This document shows positions 18,960-27,184 of a stretch of DNA of 64,000 nt, one piece after another. Numbering within the stretch: position 1 is the stretch's first letter; every line of letters starts with the position of its first letter. The DNA is taken from positions 1,922,001-1,986,000 of the forward strand of contig NC_010334.1 in assembly GCF_000019185.1 (NCBI RefSeq), given 5' to 3'. The DNA comes from Shewanella halifaxensis HAW-EB4 (GTDB lineage: Bacteria > Pseudomonadota > Gammaproteobacteria > Enterobacterales > Shewanellaceae). Below the pieces are notes generated by a model. The model made no database searches. It was not told the origin of the DNA and saw only the letters and a program-made list of their open reading frames with translations. The position numbers and the translations under genes are program-made.

Positions 18960-20183
18960 ATGAATTTTTCATTATCGTTTTATATTGGTTATCGCTACTG
19001 GCGAGCACGTAAATCCAATGCATTTGCATCATTTATTACCATCTTTGCCGTCTCTGGAATTTTACTCGGTGTCGCAGCACTCATTGTGGTCAGCTCTGTT
19101 ATGAACGGCCTTGAAGGGCAGCTTAAACAGCGGATCTTAGGTGCCGTGCCGCAATTAACCGTGCATTCGCAAACCGCGATTGTTGATTGGCCTGAACAAG
19201 TCGCCAAGCTGAACGGGCTTCCCGGCATCATTGGCGCGACCCCCAGTATCACTACTCAAGCCATGGTGCAATCGCCGAGTAATATTGGCGCTGCGCAGAT
19301 TTATGGGATCTATCCAGAGCAGGAAAAAAGCTTACCCAATACTACAAAGCAGGTTTATTCCGGTGATTTTGATGCACTAGAGTCTGGAAAATATCGCATT
19401 ATTTTAGGCGCGGAACTCGCTCGAATGCTCGATGTTGTCCCCGGGGATAAAATTCGCGTGCTGAGCGGCGATGGCGTGGTGTATACACCACTTGGCCCAG
19501 TGCCAAGCCAGCGCAAGTTTACCGTGGCTGGCGTATTTGAGATGGGTTCACAAGTGGACGCTACGCTTGCCTATGTCCATCATGATGACGCTCAGCGCTT
19601 GATGAGACAAAAAGCAGGTGAAATTAAAGAGTTGCGCTTGTATCTAGATGATCCTTTTAACGCCGCTAAAATAGCGCCTGAAGTGATTGACCAATTTGCC
19701 GTGCCTGTGACTACAACGGATTGGCGTGACACTTACGGCCACCTGTTCGGCGCGGTTAAGATGGAAAAGAACATGATGTCTTTAATGCTCAGCCTGATTA
19801 TCGCCGTTGCCGCATTCAATATTGTCTCTGCCTTGGTGATGATGGTGGTTGATAAAACCACTGACGTTGCCGTGCTCAAGACTCAAGGCTTAACGACAGC
19901 AAATGTGATGGGGATTTTTATGATCCAAGGCTCGCTCAATGCTGTTATCGGCCTCATCTCCGGTGTGGCGGTCGGTACTTTGCTAACCCTTAACTTAAAC
20001 ACCATCACTCAGGCACTTGGGATCTCCATCTTAGGAGCAGGTCAAAATTTACCTGTGCAGCTTGAACTAAGCCAGCTGACGTGGATTGTAGTCGGTACAT
20101 TAGTGATCACGCTGGTTGCCACCGTTTACCCCGCAATTAGAGCGGCGAATGTGCAGCCTGCTACCGCGCTTAGATATGAGTAG
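18960..20183 (+). CDS. lolC: Lipoprotein-releasing ABC exporter permease LolC
   Basis: LolC forms, with LolE and the ATPase LolD, the inner membrane machine that extracts mature lipoproteins and hands them to LolA. The predicted 407 residues contain the MacB/FtsX-type layout: TM1 with GILLGVAALIVVSSVMNG, a large periplasmic domain, then three C-terminal TM helices (from about 270). The GYRYWRARKSNAFASF start resembles the LolC family. An in-frame ATG at 18891 would add 23 residues not expected for the family; the ATG at 18960 is preferred on similarity even though its ribosome-binding site is weak. First gene of lolC-lolD-lolE. Confidence 0.93.
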   Translation: MNFSLSFYIGYRYWRARKSNAFASFITIFAVSGILLGVAALIVVSSVMNGLEGQLKQRILGAVPQLTVHSQTAIVDWPEQVAKLNGLPGIIGATPSITTQAMVQSPSNIGAAQIYGIYPEQEKSLPNTTKQVYSGDFDALESGKYRIILGAELARMLDVVPGDKIRVLSGDGVVYTPLGPVPSQRKFTVAGVFEMGSQVDATLAYVHHDDAQRLMRQKAGEIKELRLYLDDPFNAAKIAPEVIDQFAVPVTTTDWRDTYGHLFGAVKMEKNMMSLMLSLIIAVAAFNIVSALVMMVVDKTTDVAVLKTQGLTTANVMGIFMIQGSLNAVIGLISGVAVGTLLTLNLNTITQALGISILGAGQNLPVQLELSQLTWIVVGTLVITLVATVYPAIRAANVQPATALRYE

Positions 20184-20242
20184 CAAGGATACGAGTAGCG
20201 GATATGACTAAGAACAGAATAAGTTACAATAGCGAGTTAACA

Positions 20243-20941
20243 ATGAATCAAGAATTATTGCTACAAGTCAGTGGTGTCAGCAAACGTTATCAAGAAGGCT
20301 CTGTCGATACTGAGGTTTTGCATAATGTTGACTTACAGGTATTTAAAGGTGAGCAACTGGCTATCGTCGGTAGCTCAGGTTCGGGTAAGAGTACCTTGCT
20401 GCATATTATGGGGACACTTGATAGCCCAACCAGTGGCACGGTCACTATGCTTGGGGAAGACTTGTATAAGTTATCGAGTCAGCGTCAAGCCAAGATACGC
20501 AATGAAAATTTAGGGTTTATCTATCAGTTTCATCATCTATTACCTGAATTTACCGCGCTTGAAAACGTTTCTATGCCAGCGTTAATTCAAGGCCAACGTC
20601 GTAAACAAGTTGAAGCCAAAGCTAAGTCACTGCTCGAGCGCGTGGGGTTAGGGCACAGGCTAAGCCATACTCCGGCAGAGATGTCTGGTGGTGAGCGTCA
20701 ACGGGTGGCGATTGCCAGAGCCCTGATTAATGATCCTAAGTTAGTGCTAGCAGATGAGCCCACGGGTAACCTCGATGCCAATAGCGGCGAAGCCGTGTAT
20801 GAGCTGATCACTGAACTTGCCGCGCAGCTGGGCACAGCATTTGTTGTAGTGACTCACGATCAAAGCTTAGCGGCAAGAATGGATAGGCAGCTGCATATGA
20901 AAGATGGCCGCTTGGTGCAAGCCGAGGAACTTAACGCATGA
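20243..20941 (+). CDS. lolD: Lipoprotein-releasing ABC exporter ATPase LolD
   Basis: The ATP-binding subunit of LolCDE. It has 232 residues with Walker A VGSSGSGKST, Q-loop FIYQFHHLLPEF (the LolD-type sequence), signature MSGGERQRVAIARAL, Walker B LVLADEPTGNLD and switch His in VVVTHDQ. The reading frame is open from an ATG at 20204, but family members start close to the first beta strand (LLLQVSGVSKRYQ), so the ATG at 20243 is favoured; the two starts cannot be separated by ribosome-binding site strength. It overlaps lolE by 4 bases (ATGA). Confidence 0.94.
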   Translation: MNQELLLQVSGVSKRYQEGSVDTEVLHNVDLQVFKGEQLAIVGSSGSGKSTLLHIMGTLDSPTSGTVTMLGEDLYKLSSQRQAKIRNENLGFIYQFHHLLPEFTALENVSMPALIQGQRRKQVEAKAKSLLERVGLGHRLSHTPAEMSGGERQRVAIARALINDPKLVLADEPTGNLDANSGEAVYELITELAAQLGTAFVVVTHDQSLAARMDRQLHMKDGRLVQAEELNA

Positions 20942-22191
20942 GAAGTTTGTTAGCGATGTGGGTTGGCTGGCGCTTCTATTTAGCGCGTCAGTCCAATCGA
21001 TTTATTAACTTTATCTCGTTTGCGTCAACCGCGGGGATCGCGCTCGGTGTGACCGTGCTTATCGTCGTGTTATCGGCGATGAATGGTTTTGAAAAAGAGT
21101 TAGAGCATCGCTTGTTAGGCGTAGTGTCACATGGTGAGTTAATTGGTGTTAATGAGCCGATTCATCAATGGCAATCCATCGTCAGTGATGCCAATAAAGT
21201 GCCGGGGATCACCGCCGCTGCGCCGTTTGTGCGTATGCAGGGTTTAGTACAAAAAGTCGGTGGCTTTCAAGCTTTGACTGTACTGGGGATCGACATCAAC
21301 ACCGAATCCAAAGTCTCGAACATTCAGCAGTTTATGTCTGCCAAGAGCTGGCAGAGCCTAGGCGAGCAAAACACTAATAATATCGTTCTTGGTAAGGGAT
21401 TAGCTAAGAGTTTAGATTTAAAGGTTGGTCAGTCGTTAAGCTTGTATATGCCCAATATCAATGGCCAGTCACAAAGTAAAATTGGCGCGGCTAAAAGTCA
21501 TCGTTTCGTGGTTTCGGGCATTTTTGAGCTTGGCGGTGAGCTGGATATGACCACAGCTTATATTCCGATGCAATATGCCGCAAAGACCTTGAACTTAGGT
21601 GACAACGTTTCGGGTGTGCGCATTAAAGTTGACGACGTATTTGCTGCACCAAGACTGATAAGAGACTTAGGTTATAGCCAGCAGCAATATGTGTATATTT
21701 CTGATTGGACTCGCACTCAAGGTCACCTATATCAAGATATTCAACTGGTGCGTATGGTGATGTATCTGGTGCTTGCGTTAGTGATCGCCGTGGCTTGCTT
21801 TAATATTGTGTCGACCTTAGTGATGGCGGTGCGAGATAAACAGTCCGAAATTGCTATCTTACTCACCATGGGCATGAGAAAAGCATCAATCATGCTGATC
21901 TTTATCGTCCAAGGTGCCTTTAATGGCATTTTGGGCTGCGCCATTGGCGGCGTATTAGGGGTGATGATTTCGCTTAATTTAAGTGCCATAGCACGCACGA
22001 TAGAGTCAGTATTAGGCGTTCAGCTGTTATCGGCAGATGTATACTTTATTGATTTTTTACCTTCGCAGCTAAAAAGTGGTGATGTGATAACCGTTGTCTG
22101 TTTAGCCTTTGTGATGAGTGTTATCGCGACTTTATATCCTGCGTGGAAAGCGAGCCAAACTCCGCCTGCGAGAGCATTGGCCGGAAGATAA
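20938..22191 (+). CDS. lolE: Lipoprotein-releasing ABC exporter permease LolE
   Basis: The second permease of the Lol exporter, paralogous to LolC (417 residues). TM1 region GIALGVTVLIVVLSAMNGFE, a large periplasmic domain (about 50-265), then three C-terminal TM helices (MVMYLVLALVIAVACFNIV onward). Translation is coupled to lolD by the ATGA overlap. Assigned LolE rather than LolC by third position in the operon and by the ATNG-like MNGFEKELEHRLLG start of the periplasmic part; swapping the two names would not change the function. A hairpin follows at 22226-22247. Confidence 0.92.
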   Translation: MRSLLAMWVGWRFYLARQSNRFINFISFASTAGIALGVTVLIVVLSAMNGFEKELEHRLLGVVSHGELIGVNEPIHQWQSIVSDANKVPGITAAAPFVRMQGLVQKVGGFQALTVLGIDINTESKVSNIQQFMSAKSWQSLGEQNTNNIVLGKGLAKSLDLKVGQSLSLYMPNINGQSQSKIGAAKSHRFVVSGIFELGGELDMTTAYIPMQYAAKTLNLGDNVSGVRIKVDDVFAAPRLIRDLGYSQQQYVYISDWTRTQGHLYQDIQLVRMVMYLVLALVIAVACFNIVSTLVMAVRDKQSEIAILLTMGMRKASIMLIFIVQGAFNGILGCAIGGVLGVMISLNLSAIARTIESVLGVQLLSADVYFIDFLPSQLKSGDVITVVCLAFVMSVIATLYPAWKASQTPPARALAGR

Positions 22192-22225
22192 TTCCGCTAG
22201 GTATAAGCTCTGCAAGTTTAAAAAT

Positions 22226-22255
22226 AACGCCAGCATCTGCTGGCGTTGGTCTTTT
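22226..22255 (+). terminator. Intrinsic terminator after lolE
   Basis: A perfect 10-bp stem AACGCCAGCA / TGCTGGCGTT with a 2-base centre, followed after three bases by a five-T run; 35 bases after the lolE stop. Confidence 0.7.
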
Positions 22256-22338
22256 TGGCTTACCTATTGCCGTAGAGGAAGCAATAAAGAAAGCAACAGA
22301 TGAGGCAACAAGGCGTTAGAGGGCTTATTTTAGAGGGC

Positions 22339-22719
22339 TTATTGATGTAGCCAAGTGAGCGCATCATCTTCATTCTCAAAAAACTTGATTTCTCCTGCGA
22401 CAAACCAGCGCCCTAGTTTTGTGGCGGTTTCTTGCCAGCCTTTATTACCATATAGGGCGATTTTAACAAATTGATTGCCATGCTTAAGCCCCAGCTTAAA
22501 GTCATCCCAAGCGGCGCTAAGCTCCCAACCTTCAAGCTCTGTCGCATCGAATAAGGCTTTAATCTTAGGTTGCTTGACCTCAGATAGTGCCGAGTCAATC
22601 ACAGGGGTAATCGCAAGGTAATCGCTGTGGGTAAGTTTACCCTTGGCTTTTAAGGTTAAGAAAAACTCGTCACTCACTCTCTCTATGCCGATAGAGAAAC
22701 CGTGTCTTAGTGCATTCAT
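22339..22719 (-). CDS. SpoIIAA-like (STAS-fold) protein
   Basis: A 126-residue cytoplasmic protein that starts MNALRHGFSIGIERVSDEF. It has the alternating strand/helix pattern of the SpoIIAA-like family, with KIKALFDATELEGWELSAAWDDFKL and a C-terminal GEIKFFENEDDALTWL. Members share the STAS fold of anti-sigma factor antagonists and also resemble CRAL/TRIO ligand-binding domains; their role is mostly unknown. No partner kinase or sigma-factor gene lies nearby, so an anti-anti-sigma role is not supported by context. Convergent with lolE. Confidence 0.75.
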   Translation of the reverse strand: MNALRHGFSIGIERVSDEFFLTLKAKGKLTHSDYLAITPVIDSALSEVKQPKIKALFDATELEGWELSAAWDDFKLGLKHGNQFVKIALYGNKGWQETATKLGRWFVAGEIKFFENEDDALTWLHQ

Positions 22720-22939
22720 ATAGACTCTCCTTGTTAGATAACCCGCTTCATATAGTCTTTGTTGATTTGATCACACTCGCGCCATGAAAACTAATCCAGA
22801 CAACTGCATTGATATCGATGAATATCACGTTTATGCTTTCGAGCAATTTAATCTCGCCTGTTTAGCGATAAGGTTAGATGGCATTTGGTAATTAGTTATA
22901 GAAGAGCTTGGAGCGAAAACCAAGCCAAAAGGAAGAATA

Positions 22940-23854
22940 ATGGAGCAGCAAGCATATTCAATTGGTGTGAAAGGCAAAAAGTGGGGCGATGCAGAAAAAG
23001 CGCAGTGGTTTAATGCTCAGTCGATTAAGCGCTCTTACCAAGATGAAGTCGTGAGTAAAATTCTAGCCCTTAAAGACCGCTTTGACGTCGAGCAATACGG
23101 CGCGCTTTCATACGATGCTAAGCGTTATCCTTTATTTGCGGTGAAGACGCATAACTGGGATGCAAACAAAGCCACTATTTTAGTGACAGGTGGCGTGCAT
23201 GGCTATGAAACCAGTGGTGTTCAAGGCGCCATTCGCTTTATTGAGACTCAAGCCGCAAATTACAGCGATAAGTTCAATATTTTAGTCACACCTTGTATTA
23301 GCCCTTGGGGCTATGAAACCATTAACCGCTGGAATCCAAAGGCTATTGACCCTAACCGCTCTTTCTATGCTGATAGCTCGGCAGAAGAGTCTGCAGCGTT
23401 AATCAAGCTGTTAGCGGAGCTGGGTGTCGAGATGTTTGCCCATATCGACTTACATGAAACCACCGATACCGATAACAGTGAATTTAGACCTGCATTGGCA
23501 GCGCGTGACGCGGTAGAGCACACTAACTGGAATATACCAGATGGATTTTACTTAGTTGGCGATACCATCAATCCGCAAGATGAATTTCAAACGGCAATGA
23601 TTAAATCGGTAGAGCAGGTGACACATATTGCTCCAGCTGATGATAGCGGTAAGTTAATTGGTGTGGACTTGGCCCAGTTCGGGGTAATTAACTACGCCAC
23701 TAAGGCACTTGGCCTATGTGCTGGGGTGACAGACGCTAAATATGTGACGACCACAGAAGTCTATCCTGATAGCCCATTATCAGATGATGAAAACTGCATT
23801 GTAGCGCAAGTGGCGGCGATAACGGGTGGACTGGATTACTTGCTAACGCTGTAG
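22940..23854 (+). CDS. M14-family zinc metallocarboxypeptidase-like protein
   Basis: A 304-residue cytoplasmic-looking protein (no signal peptide) with the M14 zinc signature: HGYE (His87, Glu90) in TGGVHGYETSG and the third ligand His172 in HIDLHETT. DPNRSF (Asn139-Arg140) corresponds to the substrate carboxylate-binding pair of carboxypeptidases. It is closer in length and style to the bacterial succinylglutamate desuccinylase/AspA and Rep34-like branch than to digestive carboxypeptidases. The substrate is unknown: a peptide with a C-terminal residue or an N-acyl amino acid are both possible. Monocistronic, AAGGAAG ribosome-binding site, terminator downstream. Confidence 0.8.
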   Translation: MEQQAYSIGVKGKKWGDAEKAQWFNAQSIKRSYQDEVVSKILALKDRFDVEQYGALSYDAKRYPLFAVKTHNWDANKATILVTGGVHGYETSGVQGAIRFIETQAANYSDKFNILVTPCISPWGYETINRWNPKAIDPNRSFYADSSAEESAALIKLLAELGVEMFAHIDLHETTDTDNSEFRPALAARDAVEHTNWNIPDGFYLVGDTINPQDEFQTAMIKSVEQVTHIAPADDSGKLIGVDLAQFGVINYATKALGLCAGVTDAKYVTTTEVYPDSPLSDDENCIVAQVAAITGGLDYLLTL

Positions 23855-23900
23855 TCACTACTCTTTGAGCTATTCACTGAAGTGAGCAGCTTTGATACAA

Positions 23901-23932
23901 AGGCCTCGTCATTTAGATGAGGCTTTTTTATG
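23901..23932 (+). terminator. Intrinsic terminator after the M14 peptidase gene
   Basis: Stem GCCTC / GAGGC with a partly paired interior, followed by a six-T run. Confidence 0.7.
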
Positions 23933-24049
23933 ACTTTTTTTATGATTATTTCTAGTCAGCTTGAAGCAATACGATTGAAATGAAAGGCCGTTTGCAGTTA
24001 ACATAATTGTTACAAAAATGAGAGCGAATAAGCAAAAGGAAATTTGCGA

Positions 24050-24261
24050 ATGAGTATCAATGCAACACTTTTTGGTCAATTTATCTTGCTGATATTGTTA
24101 ATGGCAATGTTAGTGATTGGTGGGATAAGCTTCTATCTGGCTCAACGTAAAACCCTACTCCTAAACTCGTCGCGATAATTGGCGCTTTGCTGTCACTCTT
24201 TCCACTGTTAGGGCTCATTTTTATCGCTGCGCTAGCAGTACAAAAAGAGATACAAGACTAG
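24050..24261 (+). pseudogene. Small two-helix membrane protein gene, apparently frameshifted
   Basis: An ATG at 24050 with an AAGGAAA site opens a 42-codon frame (MSINATLFGQFILLILLMAM, then SFYLAQRKT) ending at a TAA at 24178. From the C-run at about 24152-24154 the -1 frame continues as PTPKLVAIIGALLSLFPLLG and ends QKEIQD at a TAG at 24259-24261. Joined, the two frames make a coherent protein of about 70 residues with two hydrophobic helices linked by a basic QRKTPTPK turn, which is how small conserved Shewanella membrane proteins look. Simplest reading: loss of one C from a CCCC run, or a sequencing error. A programmed shift is less likely because no slippery heptamer is evident. Function unknown. 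Confidence 0.6.
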
Positions 24262-24335
24262 AACGAAGAAATGTAAGTTATTGATAATCAAGTGCTAGGC
24301 TGTTCAGTTTTTAACTGAGTGCAAAGGAGTTGCAT

Positions 24336-24788
24336 ATGAAATATATTCCCGCTTTTGGTTTTGGCTTAGTGATAGCTCTGCTTATCACTTATGGCTTTCA
24401 CTTTTCGGCAAGCTTCTCTCCCATTCTTAGTTTTATAACTGCGAGCCAAGGGCTAACTCGTAATAGTCCTGAGTGGTTAATGCTGTTGTTACACGATGGC
24501 TTTATTTCGCTGCTGTTGGCACTGTTTGTAATAAGTCTTTATCGCCGTTTTTTGCCACGCCTTCCTTTTAACTGGCTTGCCGGCATTTTGATGCAGTTAC
24601 CTATGCTCTATTTAATGTATCGCTTTGGCGGTTTTTCAATGAACTTTAGCACGTTATATGAGGTAGTGATTTCCACTGTGAGCATTATCAACGGCACCTC
24701 AGTCATTATCATTTTTACCCTATTGCAGGGCTATAATCGATATGCCAAGAAAAAGCCTGATGCTGACATACCCTTGAGTCCTGATTAA
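24336..24788 (+). CDS. Four-helix inner membrane protein of unknown function
   Basis: A 150-residue protein with about four hydrophobic segments (roughly 4-22, 45-65, 80-100 and 108-130) and a short charged C-terminal tail (YAKKKPDADIPLSPD). I do not recognise the family. The ATG at 24336 is chosen because AAGGAG ends 6 bases before it; a TTG two codons upstream also keeps the frame open but is too close to that site. It follows the frameshifted small membrane protein gene by 74 bases in the same direction and may share its transcript. Confidence 0.7.
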   Translation: MKYIPAFGFGLVIALLITYGFHFSASFSPILSFITASQGLTRNSPEWLMLLLHDGFISLLLALFVISLYRRFLPRLPFNWLAGILMQLPMLYLMYRFGGFSMNFSTLYEVVISTVSIINGTSVIIIFTLLQGYNRYAKKKPDADIPLSPD

Positions 24789-24935
24789 GCTTGCTTTAAA
24801 GCAAGCCTCACGTTTGTTGTTTTAGGTGAGTGGGGCAATCGACTTAGCAGTAGGCTTTTTAGGACCTAGGACCTAGGAGCAGTTAGTACGCAAGCCTAAA
24901 ACCTCCAAGTCTTTAACCTTATACCTTATCGCGCT

Positions 24936-25496
24936 TTACTCTGCTTCCGAAGCGATCACCGCTTTAATGCCGTGAGCATGCACCTTGACGCAAATGCCGT
25001 TTTTCTTAAAGGCAATGGTTGGATTTGCAAGGCGCTCTTTATCGCCTTTCGGTGAGCTCATTTTAACTTTAATATCGGTTGTTCCAGCCAAGACTGGCGC
25101 TAGCTGTGGGGCATGTTCAAGCAGCGCCTGAGTCAGTGTATCGCAATCTTTAGCATTACAATCGAGTACCAGCTCAATGTGCTCCCAACCTTCGACCGGG
25201 TAGACTTTATCGCTTGGGTAGGGCAGCTCCACACACTCAATGGCACTTGTGCCCATCATTAGTGGCGTGTTGAGTTCGATAATCAGAATAGGTCGGCCGT
25301 TAATCATGTTGTCAGAAATGATCTTGCCGACGCTTGAAAACCCGTGACGTAGTTCATCGGCGGCCTCAACGCTATTGACGCGAAGTGCGCTGTGGTCACA
25401 TTCTAAATACAGAGAGTCTAAGCCTAGTTCTTGGGTAAAGGCCTGTATGCGTTGGCTGAATGCCGACCAGCTATTGATTAATTCTTGGTATGTCAT
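24936..25496 (-). CDS. yecM: YecM-family VOC-fold protein
   Basis: A 186-residue protein collinear with E. coli YecM: the DHSALRVNS region near residue 34, SDNMINGRPILI, the strongly conserved VEGWEHIELVL with metal-binding-type His/Glu, and the MSSPKGDKERLANPTIAF block. YecM adopts the vicinal-oxygen-chelate fold seen in glyoxalases and is thought to bind a metal ion, but its substrate is unknown. No signal peptide, so cytoplasmic. Transcribed away from its neighbours' promoters, probably alone. Confidence 0.88.
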   Translation of the reverse strand: MTYQELINSWSAFSQRIQAFTQELGLDSLYLECDHSALRVNSVEAADELRHGFSSVGKIISDNMINGRPILIIELNTPLMMGTSAIECVELPYPSDKVYPVEGWEHIELVLDCNAKDCDTLTQALLEHAPQLAPVLAGTTDIKVKMSSPKGDKERLANPTIAFKKNGICVKVHAHGIKAVIASEAE

Positions 25497-25587
25497 CGGA
25501 GTGCCTTAAAGCAAAATGAGCATGAAATAAAAATGATGCTAATTTCTGATTGAAAAAAGTTAGGGGGAATAGAACAGTGAAAAACGC

Positions 25588-26097
25588 TTAGGGCCAGATC
25601 TCTATGGGAGTGCCTTCATCAATCGCTCGCCAAAGCTCGTCCATCTCGGCATTAGTGACCGCGATACAACCATCGGTCCAATTATACATCTGGGCTTCTT
25701 CTGGGCTCAGGCTAGAGTTAGGGTTTTCACCGTGGATCATGATCTGCCCTCCAGGGCTGATCCCCAGAGCGTCGGCGCGCAGACGGTCTTCATCATTCGG
25801 GTAGGAGATATGAATTGCGCGATAGTAAGCACTATCTGATTTTTTATAATCCAATAGATAACGTCCTTCGGGAGTGCGTTGGTCGCCCTCGGTCAGCTTG
25901 TGGCCTACAGGGTTATCACCCATGGCAATGCGATATTTCTTAAACACCTTTCCTTGACGCAGCAGTGTCATGCTTGCTTCAGACTTGGTGACTATCACTA
26001 AGTCGGCTTTACCGTTGGCCATAGTGCTTGCGAAAGTGAGCGTCGAAAAAAGCATGCTAGTCATTAGCAAACTGAGTGACAAAACAATAAAACGCAT
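25588..26097 (-). CDS. Secreted YkuD-domain L,D-transpeptidase
   Basis: A 169-residue protein with a signal peptide (about 1-23, ending TFAS) and a single YkuD domain. The active-site pattern is present: IHGENP (His122) and TDGCIAVTN (Cys144 nucleophile), with Thr-Asp where many family members have Ser-x before the GC. L,D-transpeptidases crosslink meso-diaminopimelate residues in peptidoglycan, attach Braun lipoprotein, or (DpaA/YafK type) cleave that link; which of these applies here cannot be decided. It lacks LysM or other peptidoglycan-binding modules, so it is a minimal catalytic form. Gene stands alone. Confidence 0.87.
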   Translation of the reverse strand: MRFIVLSLSLLMTSMLFSTLTFASTMANGKADLVIVTKSEASMTLLRQGKVFKKYRIAMGDNPVGHKLTEGDQRTPEGRYLLDYKKSDSAYYRAIHISYPNDEDRLRADALGISPGGQIMIHGENPNSSLSPEEAQMYNWTDGCIAVTNAEMDELWRAIDEGTPIEIWP

Positions 26098-26308
26098 GAA
26101 AAACCTTGAGCAAATAAGCTAAAAAAGAGTCAATTATGGGGGCCATATTACCTTAAAATGGCGTGAGTGTTGATGCTAAAGGCTAAGATTATTTTTGAGC
26201 TATCCACATATGCGTGTCACACTATTGATATCATCTAATTTAAAACGTTGATTCGTCGGTTTAAGTCGACGACTTCTTCGCCACTTTTTGTAAGGAGTTG
26301 CTGTAGTA

Positions 26309-27142
26309 ATGGCAACAAAGAAAGATCAAGAAAGTTTGTTAAAACTTAAGTTACGCCAGGTTATTTTTGGCACCGACACGCGGGCTGGTCGTTATTTTGA
26401 TATCAGTTTAATGATATGTATCGTGATGAGCGTGCTAATTGTTTTCCTTGATACAGTAGCTAAAGTGCATGAGCGATATGGCGATATCATCGTCATCATG
26501 GAGTGGTGCTTTACCATTATCTTTACCGTCGAGTACATCTTAAGACTCTATTGCTCGGCTAAACCGCTCAGCTATGCCAAAAGTTTCTATGGTTTGGTCG
26601 ATCTATTATCAGTATTACCCTCATACCTAGCGCTATTTTTCCCGGGCGCAAACTTCACTTTGGTGATTAGGATCCTACGTCTGTTTAGGATTTTCCGTGT
26701 CTTAAAGCTACTGCGCTATCTAAGCGAAGGTAATCTGCTGCTGCGCGCCATGATGCAGTCGAGCCGAAAGGTATTTATCTTCTTTTTCTCAGTCAGTCTT
26801 ATTGTGGTCGTTTTGAGTGCCATTATGTATGTGGTTGAAGGACCTCATAATGGCTTTAGCTCCATTCCTAAATCCATTTATTGGACCATTGTGACCATTA
26901 CAACGGTAGGGTATGGTGATATTACTCCTAAAACTCCTTTAGGCCAGGCAATAGCGGCATTTACCATGTTGTTGGGTTATTCAATTATTGCGATCCCAAC
27001 GGGTATTTTAACTGCTGAAATTTCCCAGGAGATAGGCCGCACGCGTGATCTAAGGCGCTGCAGTAACTGTCTTAAAGTCGGTCATGACAATAATGCACTT
27101 TACTGCGACCATTGTGGCAGCGAGTTAGAGACTGACTTGTAA
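26309..27142 (+). CDS. Voltage-gated potassium channel with C-terminal zinc-ribbon motif
   Basis: A 277-residue six-helix ion channel subunit. The voltage sensor S4 is RILRLFRIFRVLKLLRYL, with a positive charge at about every third position, and the pore filter is TVGYGD (Thr199-Asp204), specific for K+. A short cytoplasmic tail after S6 ends in two CxxC pairs (CSNCLKVGH and CDHCGSELE), a small zinc-ribbon module of the kind that could mediate tetramer contacts or sensing. Related to bacterial KvAP-type channels. GGAG site 9 bases before the ATG. Followed 43 bases later by a MATE exporter gene, possibly cotranscribed. Confidence 0.9.
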   Translation: MATKKDQESLLKLKLRQVIFGTDTRAGRYFDISLMICIVMSVLIVFLDTVAKVHERYGDIIVIMEWCFTIIFTVEYILRLYCSAKPLSYAKSFYGLVDLLSVLPSYLALFFPGANFTLVIRILRLFRIFRVLKLLRYLSEGNLLLRAMMQSSRKVFIFFFSVSLIVVVLSAIMYVVEGPHNGFSSIPKSIYWTIVTITTVGYGDITPKTPLGQAIAAFTMLLGYSIIAIPTGILTAEISQEIGRTRDLRRCSNCLKVGHDNNALYCDHCGSELETDL

Positions 27143-27184
27143 ATACTATCAATATAATGGATTAGCCAAGGGCATCGAGGTGAT

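Noticed and set aside
22784..22891. A 35-codon plus-strand frame (MKTNPDNCIDIDEYHVYAF start) before the M14 peptidase gene
   Set aside because: Protein-like composition, but no ribosome-binding site and no family recognised; too weak to annotate.
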